This document shows, piece after piece, positions 18,024 to 27,487 of a stretch of 64,000 nucleotides of DNA (within the stretch, counting starts at the first letter, position 1; each line of letters begins with the position of its first letter). The notes below the pieces were generated by a model that had not been told where the DNA came from, ran no database searches, and was given only the letters and a program-made list of their open reading frames with translations. Position numbers and translations under genes: made by a program. The DNA comes from Tissierella sp032104385 (GTDB lineage Bacteria; Bacillota; Clostridia; Tissierellales; Tissierellaceae), in the NCBI RefSeq assembly GCF_032104385.1, contig NZ_DAMCHJ010000013.1:39968-103967 (forward strand), read 5' to 3'.

Positions 18024-19046
18024 ATGGATTTAAGAGAAATTAGAAATATAGCAAGAGAAAACCTAAAAGGATATTGTAGAGTATGTCCCATATGTAATGG
18101 CATCGCATGTGCAGGAGAAGTACCTGGTATGGGTGGACATTTAACAGGTTCCTCTTTTAAATCTAATGTTGAAGATTTGAGTAAAGTAAAAATAAGATTA
18201 AAAACTATTCACGATGCAAAAAAACCTGATTTAAAATTTAATTTTTTTAATACACAACTGGAAGTACCAATAATTAGCGCTCCCATTACAGGTACATCTT
18301 TTAATATGGGTAATGCATTAACAGAAGAAAAATATATATCTAGTGTAGTAAATGGTAGTATAGATGCTGGCACTATTGCCATGATTGGTGACTCAGCTAA
18401 TCCTGCTTTTTATGAAACTGGATTGGAAATTCTTAAAGAAGTAGATGGTAAGGGTGTTGGAATATTAAAGCCTAAGAAAAGTAGTCTTGTTATAGAATCT
18501 ATAAAGAAAGCCGAAAATATAAATACTATTGCTGTAGGAATGGATATTGATGGTGCAGGATTAATTACAATGGCTTTACAAGGTGCTCCTGTTGGTCCCA
18601 AAACTGTAAATGAATTAAAAGAAATCATTTCTTCTACTAACCTTCCTTTTATTTTAAAGGGTATAATGACAAAAGAAGAAGCGATTCTAGCAGTAGAAGC
18701 CGGAGCTAAGGCTATAGTTGTTTCAAATCATGGAGGTAGAGTACTAGACCATACTCAATCCACCGCAAAAGTACTCCCTGAAATAGCAGAAGCAGTTAAA
18801 GGGAAAATAATGATTCTTGTTGATGGTGGAGTCCGTTCAGGAATAGATGTTTTCAAAATGATTGCCCTAGGAGCAGACGCTGCTTTAATTGGCAGACCTA
18901 TAGTCTTTGGTGCATATGGCGGATATAGAGAAGGGGTTTCATTAATAATAGAAAAAATGAAAGATCAACTTCTTCAAACAATGATATTAACTGGTGCTAA
19001 GAACTTAGATTCAATAGATAACTCCATGATTTCTATTGAATGGTAA
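18024..19046 (+). CDS. FMN-dependent alpha-hydroxy-acid oxidoreductase (lactate oxidase/LldD family) with Cys-rich N-terminus
   Basis: 340 residues. The C-terminal half has the FMN barrel motifs: ILKGIMTKEEA, VVSNHGGRVLDHT (active-site His), ILVDGGVRSGIDVFK and ALGADAALIGRP. The N-terminus carries four cysteines in CRVCPICNGIACAGEVPG, absent from aerobic lactate oxidases; it may hold a metal or FeS cluster in this anaerobic subfamily. The substrate is unknown. ATG 18024 has AGAGGTG 6 bases upstream; GTG 18015 overlaps that site. Coupled to the peptidase gene. Confidence 0.8.
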   Translation: MDLREIRNIARENLKGYCRVCPICNGIACAGEVPGMGGHLTGSSFKSNVEDLSKVKIRLKTIHDAKKPDLKFNFFNTQLEVPIISAPITGTSFNMGNALTEEKYISSVVNGSIDAGTIAMIGDSANPAFYETGLEILKEVDGKGVGILKPKKSSLVIESIKKAENINTIAVGMDIDGAGLITMALQGAPVGPKTVNELKEIISSTNLPFILKGIMTKEEAILAVEAGAKAIVVSNHGGRVLDHTQSTAKVLPEIAEAVKGKIMILVDGGVRSGIDVFKMIALGADAALIGRPIVFGAYGGYREGVSLIIEKMKDQLLQTMILTGAKNLDSIDNSMISIEW

Positions 19047-19074
19047 TTAAGACGGGAAAATCCCGTCTTAATTA
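19044..19074. terminator. Bidirectional terminator
   Basis: 14-bp stem (19044-19057 with 19061-19074) with AAA loop, shared by the FMN enzyme gene and the converging sortase gene. Confidence 0.85.
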
Positions 19075-19728
19075 ATCTTCCACCACATATTCATCTGTTA
19101 ATTCTCCTAATGCAAAAAATCTTTTTCCTGTATTTGATGAATAATAGCAGGTCATAAGTGATATTATAGGTTTTCCCTTTTCCTCTGCTCTTTTATTATC
19201 CAACATTTCCATTGCAGTATCCGATACTACTACAGTATCATATATAGTATATTCATAAATGGTTTCTTTATCTGTTATATATACTATACTTCCAATTTCT
19301 ATATCCATTAAAGAACCAAATAATAAATTCTTCTGTTTCATTCTATGTCCTGCCACTGGATAATTTCCTTCGCCCATTTTCTGTTCAGGAACCATGGTTG
19401 TAACGCCTGCTAAGAGATTGGCATTTGTTACACCCTTTAGTATTGGCAAATTTATATCTAAATCTGGAACAATTAACTGGCCTATCATAAATTTATTATC
19501 AAATTTAATTGCTCCTATAACAGTTGATATGGTTCCAACATCATCTATGGCTTCATAATTAAATTCTGCTTCATTCTCCATATTATTAATTATTTCTTCA
19601 TGTGTAATTATCTCTATTATTTCAGATTTATTTTTAATATTATATTTAATTATTTTATCTTTAATAGTTGGAATTAAGGCTAAAATAATTCCTATTATAA
19701 TTAATCCTATGGATATCTTTTTCTTCAC
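19072..19728 (-). CDS. Sortase (class A/D-like transpeptidase)
   Basis: 218 residues with an N-terminal membrane anchor. The catalytic His is in VAGHRMKQ, the catalytic Cys in SLMTCYYSS and the Arg in GKRFFALG. It would sort LPXTG-type substrates to the wall, but no sortase substrate with LPXTG is visible in the window. Start is GTG 19728 with AGAGGT at good spacing. The PsiE-like gene lies 14 bp upstream in the same operon. Confidence 0.87.
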   Translation of the reverse strand: MKKKISIGLIIIGIILALIPTIKDKIIKYNIKNKSEIIEIITHEEIINNMENEAEFNYEAIDDVGTISTVIGAIKFDNKFMIGQLIVPDLDINLPILKGVTNANLLAGVTTMVPEQKMGEGNYPVAGHRMKQKNLLFGSLMDIEIGSIVYITDKETIYEYTIYDTVVVSDTAMEMLDNKRAEEKGKPIISLMTCYYSSNTGKRFFALGELTDEYVVED

Positions 19729-19742
19729 TTAATTACCTCTCC

Positions 19743-20156
19743 TTAAAACAGCCTCTTAACGTCCTTTGTGTGTAAATACCTATCAACTGCAAATATAATA
19801 GCTAATGATACAACGCCTAAAAGTATATCCATAGTATTAGAACTGCTAATTAACATCTTCCTTGCAATGGCATATAGTATTACTTCAAGAACATTGCCTG
19901 CTGAATGAGTTATTAGCATAAGTGCAAGTTCTAGTCCAACAACAAGTAATAGTATATGAGTTAATAATCCTTGTAATATTTCATAGGATGCACTGGCTTC
20001 CGCCATAAAAACCTTATAAATAAGAACAATTATATCCTTTGTACTTAAAATTACTGTAACAATAATAAAAGCTGCCAATAAAATCTCTATCCATAAAATA
20101 AAGTTTTTCATTGATTTTTCTATTTTCTTTAATAGACCTCCTAATTCATCTTGCAC
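19743..20156 (-). CDS. PsiE-like small membrane protein
   Basis: 137 residues with four hydrophobic helices (about 17-40, 58-82, 92-108, 112-130) and the layout of the phosphate-starvation-inducible PsiE family, ending in AVDRYLHTKD. The function of this family is unknown. GTG start at 20156 has GGAAGTG upstream; a later ATG (codon 16) is possible. Probably co-transcribed with the sortase gene. Confidence 0.65.
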   Translation of the reverse strand: MQDELGGLLKKIEKSMKNFILWIEILLAAFIIVTVILSTKDIIVLIYKVFMAEASASYEILQGLLTHILLLVVGLELALMLITHSAGNVLEVILYAIARKMLISSSNTMDILLGVVSLAIIFAVDRYLHTKDVKRLF

Positions 20157-20214
20157 TTAAATCACTTCCTATTCTTTTTTCTCTATTATATCCTATTATG
20201 ATAAAGTTTTCACT

Positions 20215-20254
20215 AAAAAATATTGCGACAGAGAAATCTTTTCCCTATCGCAAT
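20215..20254 (-). terminator. Terminator of the ribonucleotide reductase gene
   Basis: Stem with ATTGCGA/TCGCAAT base (20222-20228 with 20248-20254) and a minus-strand T-run at 20215-20221. Confidence 0.7.
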
Positions 20255-20260
20255 TCCATA

Positions 20261-22393
20261 TTAAAATGAACATGGACTATATCCACAATCTTGACACTCA
20301 GAACATCCTCCACTATGCATCATGGTTCCCCCACAAATTGGACAAATCTCTGGATTTTCTTCTATTTGTTCTGCTGCTAATTTATTTAATTCATTTTTTA
20401 ATTCATCTATCTTATCCTGCCTGCTTTCCTTTGGCTTATCTGTAATAAGTATACCAGATCTTGCACAGCCATCACGATAGATAGTAACTCCCTTTAGTCC
20501 TCTTTCCCAAGCATATAAATAAAGTTCTTCAACTTCTTCAACTGTAAATTCATTAGGTACATTAACTGTTGATGAAATACTGGCATCAATATATTGTTGC
20601 CATGCTGCCTGAACGTCGATTCTATCTTTATAGTTTAAATTTGAAGTTGTAATAAAGAAATCCGGAAGTTCTTCTTCACGAGAAATATTATTTCTGTCCA
20701 TATAGTCCTTAACAATAGGTGTAAACACCTTATAGTATGTGTCCATATTATGAAGAGATTCTGATTTTCTTGTATAGGACACTTGGAATATTGGTTCCAC
20801 TCCATTACTGCAGCCTATTAAAGTTGAAATACTTCCTGTAGGTGGTATAGTTAATAACTGACTATTTCTAAGTCCATATTCTTTAATTAATTCCAGTACC
20901 TCCTCAGTTGCGTTTGCTAAAAGGAAAGGTGAGTTAAATACTGCTTCTTTCTTATATCTTGGGAATGTACCATGTTCCTTAGCCATTAAAGCTGATTGCC
21001 TCAAAGCTTCATTAATCATAGTATGACCAATTTTATGAATTAGAGAAATGGACTCCTCACTCCCATATTTTATACCTAGTTTAATAAACATATCCGCTAG
21101 TCCCATAATTCCAAGTCCAATTTGTCGTAGTTCTCTAGACATTTCCCTTTGTGCTTCTAATGGATGTAACTCCATATTTTCATCTAATACTTCATTTAAA
21201 TAAATAACACCATCTCTTACCATTTGTCCAAATTTTTCATATTCAAAATATGCATATTTTGTAAATGAGTTTTTTACAAATTCTGATAGATTAATAGATG
21301 ATAAGTTACAACTGCCAAAGGCTGGAAGAGTTTCTTCCGCACATGGGTTAACTCCAGCAAATTCAAAATCCTTGTCTTCACTCATTAAATGCCAAGAGTT
21401 TATTTTATTTGTAAACAATATTCCTGGCTCAGCCATATTCCAATTATTCTTAGCTAATTTTTCAAACAATTCTCTAGCATTTACTATCCTACTAATTTCT
21501 TCTCCAGTTGCTTCAACCTTAAAATATAGATTATATTCCTCATCATTTTTTACTGCATTCATAAACTCATCATCTATATTAACAGATATATTTGCATAGT
21601 TAACTTTAGATAAATCATTTTTCACATCAATAAAATCTTCTATATCAGGATGATTACAGTCCATATTGAGCATCAAAGCGCCACGTCTACCTCTCATACC
21701 AATAAGTCCTGTTACCATGGAAAATAAATCCATAAAAGAAACAGCTCCCGTTGTAGTATTTGCCGCATTGTTTACTCTGGAGCCTTTTGGTCTTAGCTTA
21801 GAAATAGCTAATCCTACTCCACCACCATAGGAATAAGTTCTTGCCAAATATTTTGCAGTATCAAATATTGATTCTATATTATCTTCAACCTTTGGCATTA
21901 CATAACAATTTGATAAAGTAATCTTTCTTCCAAATTTATTTAGCCCTCTACCAGCTAAAATACGCCCTGCTGGCATAAACTTTTTATCTTTTATAGCCTT
22001 TTTAATAGCATTGTTACCACCACTGACTCTAGTTATAAAACCTTCAAAAGACTCATTTTCAAATCGATATTTCTTCTCATATATATCCCTTTGAAGATCT
22101 GACATTGTCCATCCTTGTTCTCTTAATTTAGCTCTTTCTTCTCTATATATAATATAAACTTTAGCTACATCTGGTCTTGATTTCATAAGCTCTATCTCTA
22201 CAAAATCTTGAATCTTTTCTATATTTACAACCTCTAATTTATTAAAGTCTATAAAAGCTTTACTAGCAATTTCTTTAGCTAGATCTTCATTAACACCTAA
22301 ATCCGTTTCCGCCATGGCTTTTTTAATAGCATTTACAATTTTTTCCTCTTCAAATGGAACTATATTACCATTTCGCTTTTCTACATTTAACAT
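20261..22393 (-). CDS. nrdJ: Adenosylcobalamin-dependent (class II) ribonucleotide reductase
   Basis: 710 residues. An ATP-cone regulatory domain occupies about 1-90. The barrel has TLSNCYVMP (substrate-side Cys), NPCAEETLPAFGSCNLSSINL in two blocks (catalytic Asn/Cys/Glu) and ending motifs STVNVPNEFT and GVTIYRDGCARSG. The C-terminal zinc-ribbon tail has CPICGGTM and CSECQDCG, the redox/reductase end of the NrdJ branch. It makes deoxyribonucleoside diphosphates or triphosphates using coenzyme B12. Single gene; two NrdR boxes lie upstream. Confidence 0.93.
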   Translation of the reverse strand: MLNVEKRNGNIVPFEEEKIVNAIKKAMAETDLGVNEDLAKEIASKAFIDFNKLEVVNIEKIQDFVEIELMKSRPDVAKVYIIYREERAKLREQGWTMSDLQRDIYEKKYRFENESFEGFITRVSGGNNAIKKAIKDKKFMPAGRILAGRGLNKFGRKITLSNCYVMPKVEDNIESIFDTAKYLARTYSYGGGVGLAISKLRPKGSRVNNAANTTTGAVSFMDLFSMVTGLIGMRGRRGALMLNMDCNHPDIEDFIDVKNDLSKVNYANISVNIDDEFMNAVKNDEEYNLYFKVEATGEEISRIVNARELFEKLAKNNWNMAEPGILFTNKINSWHLMSEDKDFEFAGVNPCAEETLPAFGSCNLSSINLSEFVKNSFTKYAYFEYEKFGQMVRDGVIYLNEVLDENMELHPLEAQREMSRELRQIGLGIMGLADMFIKLGIKYGSEESISLIHKIGHTMINEALRQSALMAKEHGTFPRYKKEAVFNSPFLLANATEEVLELIKEYGLRNSQLLTIPPTGSISTLIGCSNGVEPIFQVSYTRKSESLHNMDTYYKVFTPIVKDYMDRNNISREEELPDFFITTSNLNYKDRIDVQAAWQQYIDASISSTVNVPNEFTVEEVEELYLYAWERGLKGVTIYRDGCARSGILITDKPKESRQDKIDELKNELNKLAAEQIEENPEICPICGGTMMHSGGCSECQDCGYSPCSF

Positions 22394-22410
22394 AATGTTC
22401 CCCCTTAATA

Positions 22411-22430
22411 CAGTGAATAATTATTCACTG
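22411..22430. promoter_or_regulatory. 20-bp perfect palindrome before nrdJ
   Basis: CAGTGAATAATTATTCACTG sits 18 bp upstream of the nrdJ start codon, between the NrdR boxes and the ribosome site. It may be an operator or a 5' UTR hairpin. Confidence 0.5.
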
Positions 22431-22475
22431 ATTCTATAATTATTTATTTTTGATCATTAACTATGTTTCTATTAC

Positions 22476-22491
22476 CAACTATATATAGTAT
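22476..22491. promoter_or_regulatory. NrdR box 1
   Basis: CAACTATATATAGTAT fits the NrdR consensus (acaCwATATaTwGtgt) at the conserved C, A, A, T, T and G positions. Confidence 0.6.
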
Positions 22492-22507
22492 GTATATGCC
22501 ATTTTAT

Positions 22508-22523
22508 ATACTATATATATTAA
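22508..22523. promoter_or_regulatory. NrdR box 2 (weaker)
   Basis: ATACTATATATATTAA; one conserved G is replaced. It lies 32 bp from box 1, about three helical turns, the usual spacing of NrdR box pairs. Confidence 0.5.
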
Positions 22524-22562
22524 ATCTACCAAATATTATATTAAAAATCAAATTAAATTATC

Positions 22563-24029
22563 TTAATATAACATTTGAATTAAAGGGGACAATAGACCTA
22601 GTACACCTCCTAAAAGAGCACCTAACCATGTAATAGCCTTTAGTTCTTTATTGGCTATTTCTAAAATTAGTTCTTCTGCAAAATCCACATCAAAGCTATT
22701 AACCTTATCTTCAACAATCTTTGATACATCAAAAATTTCAATAATACGAGGTAGCTCATGTATAGCAAATTTATCAAAAATAGTTCTAATAAAATTGTAA
22801 ACAATCGTAAGTGTATCCTCATCTATTTTTTCAGCCATAAAAGAAATAGGCTTGTTTAAAAATTGTTCAATTATATCTTGAGTAAAAGTAGATATGCTTT
22901 CTTCAAGTTCATCTGAATTTAATATTGTATCTATATTCGTATTTAAATAGTTTCTAATCTTCTCCTTATTATCTACCTCTAAATCTTTTAGTTTATCCTG
23001 TACTGATCCTAACAGGATACTATAATTTTCTTCGTTGGAAATATATTTAAGCAAAATGTCTGCAATTTTTATTGGCATTTCATTATCCATACTATTTGTT
23101 AATCTTTTTGCCATTTCTGAAGTCTTAGATTCTAATAACTTATCTATAGAAGACTTAACTATCATAATTATACTATCATTAGCTTCTTCACTTTCTATAT
23201 ATTTTTCAATCATATGAAATACTTTATCCGAAATTAAATCTGGGCTAATAAAAGCGGCAATTAGCTTGTTTACATTTTGAGAAACTAGATCTGAAATTGA
23301 ATCCTTAATTTTTATCTGGATATTAGGGTCTTTAAATCCATCTTTTATACTATTTCCTATCTGATTTCCATTTTCATCAATATATTTATTTATGGAAATT
23401 AATATATCCTTAGGAATTAATTCAGATATTTTTCTCTCATCTTCAATAAGCTCCTTTAGCTTTAATTCCAACTTATTTGCTAATCCATTCTTTAACTCCT
23501 GAGAATTGGATAGCTGTAATAATGTTTCTTTTAACCTTTCATCTACTAACTTATATATCTCTTCAGAATTAATATTATTTACTTTATCTTCAATTGAATT
23601 AAATATCATGGATTTAATATGCTTCCCTCTAATCTGAGAAATAATTATATCCTTTAGATTATTTTCTATTACCTCTATAAACCTATAATAATTTTCATTT
23701 AATAGATTCACTAAAACTTCTTTTATTGATTGATGACTTTCTTTTAATTTATTGACCTTATCCTCTAACCATAACCTAATCTCTCTATCCTTCTTTTTAT
23801 TAGATAGGGATTCAATTATGGTTTCAGGTGATAATAAATAAACTCCTACTGTTTCTCCTATACTTTTAGCTATTCTATGTCTTTCTTTAGGTATAAGTCC
23901 AGGAGTAAACGGCACTTTTATCCCCATTATTTTTCTTTCATAATGGGGTCTAAATAACATCTTTATGGCGAGCCAATTTGTAAAATATCCTATAGTTGCT
24001 CCAACAATAATTGGTATTAATATCTTCAT
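22563..24029 (-). CDS. DUF445 family membrane protein (YheB-like)
   Basis: 488 residues. The N-terminus GYFTNWLAIKMLFRPH and GIKVPFTPGLIPKERHRIAKSIGE match DUF445. One membrane helix lies at each end, with about 430 residues of helical, charged sequence between, suggesting a long coiled region anchored at both termini. The function is unknown. It starts 25 bp downstream of the htpG terminator, so it may be partly read through from htpG. Confidence 0.82.
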   Translation of the reverse strand: MKILIPIIVGATIGYFTNWLAIKMLFRPHYERKIMGIKVPFTPGLIPKERHRIAKSIGETVGVYLLSPETIIESLSNKKKDREIRLWLEDKVNKLKESHQSIKEVLVNLLNENYYRFIEVIENNLKDIIISQIRGKHIKSMIFNSIEDKVNNINSEEIYKLVDERLKETLLQLSNSQELKNGLANKLELKLKELIEDERKISELIPKDILISINKYIDENGNQIGNSIKDGFKDPNIQIKIKDSISDLVSQNVNKLIAAFISPDLISDKVFHMIEKYIESEEANDSIIMIVKSSIDKLLESKTSEMAKRLTNSMDNEMPIKIADILLKYISNEENYSILLGSVQDKLKDLEVDNKEKIRNYLNTNIDTILNSDELEESISTFTQDIIEQFLNKPISFMAEKIDEDTLTIVYNFIRTIFDKFAIHELPRIIEIFDVSKIVEDKVNSFDVDFAEELILEIANKELKAITWLGALLGGVLGLLSPLIQMLY

Positions 24030-24051
24030 ATTTTTCTCCTTTCAAAACAAC

Positions 24052-24079
24052 AGGAGCGGTCCCTCTCAAAACCGCCCCT
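24052..24079 (-). terminator. Terminator of htpG
   Basis: Stem AGGAGCGGT/ACCGCCCCT (one mismatch) just after the htpG stop codon, followed on the minus strand by TGTTGTTTTG. Confidence 0.65.
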
Positions 24080-24084
24080 TCATG

Positions 24085-25962
24085 TTACATAAGTTCACAT
24101 ATATTATTTGTAAATTCAATAGGGTCTTCTATAGGCAATCCCTCTATTAATAAAGCTTGGTTATATAATAAATTAGTATAAAGTTTTAGTTTATCCTTGT
24201 CATTTTCATAGGCAAATTTTAATGTATCAAATACATGATGGTTTATATTAATCTCTAATATCTTATCTGCTTTTATACCGTTACTATCTGGCATCTGGCT
24301 TAAGACTTTCTCCATTTCTATTGAAAGATCTCCTTCACTAGATAGACAAACAGGATAATTCTTAAGTCTCTTAGATGGTTTAATATCCTTTACTTTATCT
24401 GATAAAGTTTCTTTCATAAATGAAAATAGGTTCTTATTTTCTTCTATTTCCTTTTCATTATCCTGAGCATTTTCATCAGATTCTATACCTAAATCACCTG
24501 ATGATACAGATTTGAATTCCTTTTCTTTATATTTCATCATCATCTTAATTGCAAATTCATCTATATCATCTGTGAAATATAAAATTTCGTAGCCTTTATC
24601 CTTTACTAATTCAGTTTGTGGTAATTTATCAATTCTTTCAACGGATTCTCCGGCTGCATAATAAATATATTTTTGCTCTTCTGACATTCTGCTTACATAT
24701 TCATCTAATGTAACCATTTTCTTTTCCTTCGAAGAATAGAAAATAAGTAAATCCTGTAATGCTTCCTTGTGCATTCCAAAGTCACTATAAATTCCAAATT
24801 TTAATTGTTTCCCAAAACCCTTAAAGAATTCTTCATATTTTTCTCTTTCACTCTTTAATAATAAAATTAATTCATCTTTAATCTTATCTTCAATTTTCTT
24901 CGCAATTAATTTTAATTGTCTGTCATGCTGCAATATTTCTCTAGATATATTTAAAGATAAATCCTCTGAATCTACTATTCCTTTTACAAAACTAAAATAG
25001 TCTGGAAGTAAATCAGCACATTTATTCATAATAAGTACTCCATTTGAATATAGCTCAAGTCCTTTCTCATACTCTTTTGTATAAAAATCATAAGGAGTTT
25101 GACTTGGTATAAATAATAGAGCATTATATCTTACAATACCATCTACAGATAGATGAATTGATTTTATAGGTTCATCGAATCCAAAATGCTTTTCTGCATA
25201 GAAGCTTTTATAATCTTCTTCTATTAATTCGTTTTTATTCTTTCGCCATATTGGAACCATGCTGTTTATTACTTGCTCTTCCTGATACTCTTCGTATTCA
25301 TCTTCTGAGTCTTCTTTTAATCTACTTTTGGTAATATCCATCTTAATTGGATATCTAATAAAATCAGAATATTTTTTTATAATTCCTCTTAATCTATATT
25401 CTTCTAAAAATTCATCATAGTTCTCGTCTTCTGTATTTTCTTTGATTTTTAATATTATATCTGTTCCAATAGTATCTTTTCCCGTAGGCTCTATGGTATA
25501 TCCTTCTGCCCCTTCTGATTCCCATTTATATCCTTCATCGGAGCCAAAAGTTCTACTTATAACTGTTACTTTGTCTGCTACCATAAATGCCGAGTAAAAC
25601 CCAACACCAAATTGACCAATTATATCAAATCCATCTTTTAATTCATTTTCATTTTTAAATGCAAATGAACCACTATTTGCAATTACACCAAGATTTTCTT
25701 CTAACTCTTCCTTTGACATTCCGATCCCTGTATCTGATATGGTTAGTGTTCTATTATCTTTATCTGCAAATATTTTGATATAATAATCGTCCTTATTAAA
25801 GCTAATATTTTCATCAGTTAAAGCCTTATAATAGATTTTATCAATGGCATCAGATGAATTGGAAATCAGTTCTCTTAAAAATATCTCTTTATGTGTGTAG
25901 ATTGAATTTACCATTAAATCAAGCAAACGCTTGGACTCTGCCCTAAATTCCTTTTTTTCCAT
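24085..25962 (-). CDS. htpG: Chaperone HtpG (bacterial Hsp90)
   Basis: 625 residues starting MEKKEFRAESKRLLDLM. GHKL ATPase motifs: ELISNSSDAIDK, ISDTGIGMSKEEL and GQFGVGFYSAFMVAD. Middle and C-terminal dimerisation domains are full length. It is an ATP-dependent protein-folding chaperone. ATG 25962 has GGAAAGGGAAG upstream; the longer open frame begins without a ribosome site. A perfect CIRCE element lies 38 bp upstream, giving HrcA control. Confidence 0.96.
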   Translation of the reverse strand: MEKKEFRAESKRLLDLMVNSIYTHKEIFLRELISNSSDAIDKIYYKALTDENISFNKDDYYIKIFADKDNRTLTISDTGIGMSKEELEENLGVIANSGSFAFKNENELKDGFDIIGQFGVGFYSAFMVADKVTVISRTFGSDEGYKWESEGAEGYTIEPTGKDTIGTDIILKIKENTEDENYDEFLEEYRLRGIIKKYSDFIRYPIKMDITKSRLKEDSEDEYEEYQEEQVINSMVPIWRKNKNELIEEDYKSFYAEKHFGFDEPIKSIHLSVDGIVRYNALLFIPSQTPYDFYTKEYEKGLELYSNGVLIMNKCADLLPDYFSFVKGIVDSEDLSLNISREILQHDRQLKLIAKKIEDKIKDELILLLKSEREKYEEFFKGFGKQLKFGIYSDFGMHKEALQDLLIFYSSKEKKMVTLDEYVSRMSEEQKYIYYAAGESVERIDKLPQTELVKDKGYEILYFTDDIDEFAIKMMMKYKEKEFKSVSSGDLGIESDENAQDNEKEIEENKNLFSFMKETLSDKVKDIKPSKRLKNYPVCLSSEGDLSIEMEKVLSQMPDSNGIKADKILEININHHVFDTLKFAYENDKDKLKLYTNLLYNQALLIEGLPIEDPIEFTNNICELM

Positions 25963-26000
25963 AGATATCTTCCCTTTCCTTTTTACTATTGTAAATATTA

Positions 26001-26027
26001 TTAGCACTCTAAGTGTTAGAGTGCTAA
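26001..26027. promoter_or_regulatory. CIRCE element (HrcA operator) before htpG
   Basis: TTAGCACTC-N9-GAGTGCTAA, an exact match to the CIRCE consensus. In Bacillus subtilis htpG is not under CIRCE, so HrcA control here differs from that model. Confidence 0.95.
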
Positions 26028-26072
26028 TAATATTTATATATCATATTTATTTTTTTATGTCAACATATAACT

Positions 26073-26750
26073 CTATATTATCCTATTTTTCTCATTACAT
26101 CTAAATTCTTTATAACCCATAGTCACTACCCAAACATAAGCAAGAGTCTTTGGTATCATTAAAATTCCAATCAATGGAATTGTATTAGCCCATAATACAA
26201 CAGGTACGTAAAAACCAAAGGATAATATGATTGCTAACCACATGAATTTAAAGTTATTATCATCATGTTTTTTAACCTCAGAATAAAAAATCCATATGAT
26301 AATAACTCCCATAATAGCAAATGGAATATTTCTATATATTCCCCATAAAACAGGTGCATTAAAATTTAACCAATCATTTTGAGGAAAAAAACATAATGCT
26401 ATTCTTATAATGCTTAAAATGTAGATTGAAAATGTAAGTTCTCTACGTCCTTGAATATTATAACGCTGTCTCCATATATGGTATAAAATCACATAAAATA
26501 TAGTCATAGTAATAGATGTTATAAGCTTTCCTATGCCAAGTATAGCAGCATTATCTTCCAAACCAGTTGTAAGCAAAGCATACGATCTAGGTATTAAATG
26601 AAAGGAGTCACCTATACCTAATACAACAGCCATAATGCCAAATAACTTAAATTCTTTGTTATCTTTACTTTTTAATATCATTACCATACCTATGGTAATA
26701 ACCCCTAATAAATAAACTATGTCAAATAATGTTTCCATAATTGCCTGCAT
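26073..26750 (-). CDS. Seven-helix membrane protein, unknown, target of adjacent TetR regulator
   Basis: About 225 residues with seven hydrophobic segments. Motifs include GIGDSFHLIPRS, LYHIWRQRYN and ALCFFPQNDW. I do not recognise the family. ATG 26750 has AAGGAG 8 bases upstream; GTG 26759 overlaps that site. Its promoter region carries an operator (26776-26790) that matches the one before the tetR gene, so the two form a regulator-target unit. A drug or lipid stress response would fit but is inference. Confidence 0.7.
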   Translation of the reverse strand: MQAIMETLFDIVYLLGVITIGMVMILKSKDNKEFKLFGIMAVVLGIGDSFHLIPRSYALLTTGLEDNAAILGIGKLITSITMTIFYVILYHIWRQRYNIQGRRELTFSIYILSIIRIALCFFPQNDWLNFNAPVLWGIYRNIPFAIMGVIIIWIFYSEVKKHDDNNFKFMWLAIILSFGFYVPVVLWANTIPLIGILMIPKTLAYVWVVTMGYKEFRCNEKNRII

Positions 26751-26775
26751 AATAATCACTCCTTATATAATGTTC

Positions 26776-26790
26776 GTGAACATTGTTCAT
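26776..26790. promoter_or_regulatory. TetR operator before the membrane gene
   Basis: GTGAACA-T-TGTTCAT, a 7-1-7 palindrome with one mismatch; only the first base differs from the operator at 27409-27423, apart from the spacer. Confidence 0.65.
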
Positions 26791-26826
26791 TAATGTTTAA
26801 ATTAAAAACCATACTTTAGTATGATC

Positions 26827-27393
26827 TTAATTTGACATTACTTTCTTTAAAATTGTTATAAAAAAGCTTATATCTTCCTCTTCTTTTCTAAGCATTATAA
26901 GCATATTTTCAAAAATAAACTGTGCCATTTTTTCTTTTGAAAACATTTCAGACCATGGGCACTCTCTTAAATCATTATCCATATCCATCAATATTTTAAT
27001 TCTAAAGGAAATTCTTTCAAAATATTCATCTTCTCTTTGCTTTCCTAGTATCTTCTCCTGCGTTTTTAGCAAAGAAAGCTGTTCCAGCCAATTTTCTTTG
27101 AATTTATGAAGATAATGATATAATATACTATAAATCTCCTTTAAATTATCATAAAAACTCCTATAAGAAAAACTCTGCCAATCAACATTTGCAAAAGCAC
27201 CTTCCCAAAACTCTTCAATAACAGCTACTAATAAATCTGCTTTTGAAGGAAAATAGTTATATACTGTACCTACAGCAATACCACTATTCTTAGCAACAGC
27301 ACGAATATTTATATTTGAAACACCTTGTTTCATAGCAATATCTTTAGCTTCCGACAAAATAATATCCTTATAATTTTTATTATAGTTATCCAT
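26827..27393 (-). CDS. TetR family transcriptional regulator
   Basis: 188 residues. N-terminal HTH: ILSEAKDIAMKQGVSNINIRAVAKNSGIAVGTVYNYFPSKADLL in two blocks, the classical TetR signature. The C-terminal ligand domain is unremarkable. It lies directly upstream of the seven-helix membrane gene and its own promoter contains a matching operator, so it probably represses both itself and that gene. Ribosome site GAGGTG. Confidence 0.9.
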   Translation of the reverse strand: MDNYNKNYKDIILSEAKDIAMKQGVSNINIRAVAKNSGIAVGTVYNYFPSKADLLVAVIEEFWEGAFANVDWQSFSYRSFYDNLKEIYSILYHYLHKFKENWLEQLSLLKTQEKILGKQREDEYFERISFRIKILMDMDNDLRECPWSEMFSKEKMAQFIFENMLIMLRKEEEDISFFITILKKVMSN

Positions 27394-27408
27394 ATTTTAT
27401 TTCACCTC

Positions 27409-27423
27409 ATGAACACTGTTCAT
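27409..27423. promoter_or_regulatory. TetR operator before tetR (autoregulation)
   Basis: ATGAACA-C-TGTTCAT, a perfect 7-1-7 palindrome just upstream of the tetR ribosome site. Confidence 0.7.
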
Positions 27424-27487
27424 TTTTATAGTATAATAAAAATTTCTTATTGTCAATATTTATTTTTTTAATTTAACAAACTGTACT

